This document shows, piece by piece, positions 5,259 to 6,120 of a stretch of 6,120 nucleotides of DNA. The notes under the pieces were generated by a model. The model was not told the DNA's origin, searched no databases, and saw only the letters and a program-made list of their open reading frames with translations. Source of the DNA: an uncultured Propionibacteriaceae bacterium (lineage in GTDB: Bacteria > Actinomycetota > Actinomycetes > Propionibacteriales > Propionibacteriaceae); NCBI GenBank assembly GCA_945875065.1, contig CAMCJC010000170.1:1-6120 (forward strand), written 5' to 3'. Each line of letters starts with the position of its first letter. The first letter of the stretch is position 1. A program made the translations under genes and the position numbers.

Positions 5259-6120
5259 GAGATCGCGGTATCGCTGGTCGGCCAGCAGGGCGCTGTGCGT
5301 ACCGGTGGCCACCACCTGTCCGTGGTCGAGCAGGATGATGCGGTCAGCGGTCTTTATGGTGGAAAGACGGTGGGCGATCACGATGATCGTACGTCCCGTA
5401 CGCAGCTCTTGAAGACTGGTGGCGATGTGGCTTTCGTTCTCGCCATCCAGATTTGATACCGCCTCATCAAGGAGAAGGATCGGTGCGGATATGAGCAGTG
5501 CCCGGGCGATGGCGATGCGTTGGCGTTGCCCGCCGGAGAGATTCTCGCCGCCGGGTTCACATACGGTGCCATAGCCTTCAGGAAGGCCGCTGATGAACTC
5601 ATCGAGCATCGCCTGTCGCGCCGCACGTGCGATATCTTCATTGGTGGCGACCGGATTGCCGAGGCGGATATTGTCGGCGATAGTGCCTTCGAAAATATGC
5701 GCGTCCTGGGGGACAGCGGCGACCTGGCTGCGAATATACTCGGCGGGCATCTGATTGAGAGGGATGCCGTCAAGGGTGATCTGTCCGGACGTGGGATCCC
5801 AGAAACGTAGCAGCAGGTTGGCGATGCTCGTCTTGCCCGCACCGGAGGCGCCGGCGAGTGCCACGGTTTCGCCCGGCTCAATGGTGAAGTTGAGTGCCTC
5901 AAGGGCGGCTCCCCGCCCATCACCGTAGTCGAGCCTCACATCGGTGAACGCGAGAGCAGGGGCTGACGAGAATGCCGGGGTCTCGCACCCGTGATCGGTG
6001 ATGAGAGAGGGCGCGTGGATGAGAGCCATTACGCGGCGTGCGGCTTCCCGTATAGCGCCGATACCAGCCGCGGTTTCGGAGATGCCGACGATCGGTGCCA
6101 GCGGAGCTATGGCCAGCGTG
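5247..6120 (-). CDS. ABC exporter, C-terminal part (end of membrane domain plus ATPase domain), truncated by window
   Basis: The frame stays open to the window edge: upstream of the Met at 6029 it continues as TLAIAPLAPIVGISETAAGIGAIREAARRV, the typical last membrane helix and linker of an exporter, so that Met is internal and the true start lies beyond 6120. The ATPase domain is complete. Counting from that Met: A-loop Tyr35, Walker A GASGAGKTS (60-68), Q-loop Gln108 (VPQDAHIFEGTIADNI), signature LSGGQRQR (164-171), Walker B ILLLDE with catalytic Glu189, D-loop SNLD (192-195) and H-loop His220 (IAHRLST). It is therefore a membrane domain-ATPase half-transporter that works as a homodimer or with a partner, probably encoded upstream. 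The substrate cannot be told; drug/lipid, siderophore or CydDC-like thiol export are all possible. The gene converges on rnpB and has lower GC (about 59%) than the RNB gene (about 67%). Function as exporter ATPase is highly confident. Confidence 0.93.
   Translation of the reverse strand, partial: TLAIAPLAPIVGISETAAGIGAIREAARRVMALIHAPSLITDHGCETPAFSSAPALAFTDVRLDYGDGRGAALEALNFTIEPGETVALAGASGAGKTSIANLLLRFWDPTSGQITLDGIPLNQMPAEYIRSQVAAVPQDAHIFEGTIADNIRLGNPVATNEDIARAARQAMLDEFISGLPEGYGTVCEPGGENLSGGQRQRIAIARALLISAPILLLDEAVSNLDGENESHIATSLQELRTGRTIIVIAHRLSTIKTADRIILLDHGQVVATGTHSALLADQRYRDLLAI

Noticed and set aside
1..6120. CRISPR array, tRNA, insertion sequence, phage or toxin-antitoxin genes
   Set aside because: No spaced direct repeats, cloverleaf, transposase motifs, terminal inverted repeats or small paired genes were seen. 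All stretches are accounted for by the listed genes and short intergenic regions.

Overview
The window reads as ordinary chromosomal DNA of a high-GC actinobacterium. The reasons are strongly GC-biased third codon positions, extended-Asp 'DLDQ' RNB exonuclease chemistry, an actinobacterial-style C4 zinc-ribbon/coiled-coil protein, TANNNT promoters set directly against start codons, and an actinobacterial type-A RNase P RNA. A member of the Propionibacteriales is my best guess, but that is an impression from protein style and not a search result.

Layout from left to right. Positions 2-241 (+) hold the C-terminal end of a YflT/GSP17M-type general stress membrane protein. A short intergenic region (242-283) carries a hairpin and a leaderless-type promoter, followed by an alpha/beta hydrolase (284-1102, +). 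Three bases later, converging on it, is an aminopeptidase P (1106-2557, -). A compact divergent promoter region (about 2558-2613) separates this from a plus-strand pair: a coiled-coil/zinc-ribbon protein (2614-3354) and, overlapping its stop codon, an RNB-family exoribonuclease (3354-4790). The promoter of the RNase P RNA gene rnpB (about 4807-5172, +) lies across the end of the RNB gene. Converging on rnpB from the right is the C-terminal part of an ABC exporter (5247 to beyond 6120, -).

Functionally, the central part is an RNA-metabolism cluster: a putative nucleic-acid-associated zinc-ribbon protein, a hydrolytic 3'-5' exoribonuclease and the catalytic RNA of RNase P. The flanking genes (proline peptidase, hydrolase, stress protein, ABC exporter) have no clear functional link to it. 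The ABC gene is noticeably less GC-rich (about 59% in a 300-base hand count) than the RNB gene (about 67% in a 180-base hand count), so its history may differ.

I did not find a convincing undescribed system, CRISPR array, mobile element or tRNA. The second-look items are regulatory architecture (leaderless start, overlapping divergent promoters, hairpins at convergent ends), the Asp-to-Gln change in the RNB active-site motif, and the composition shift after rnpB.
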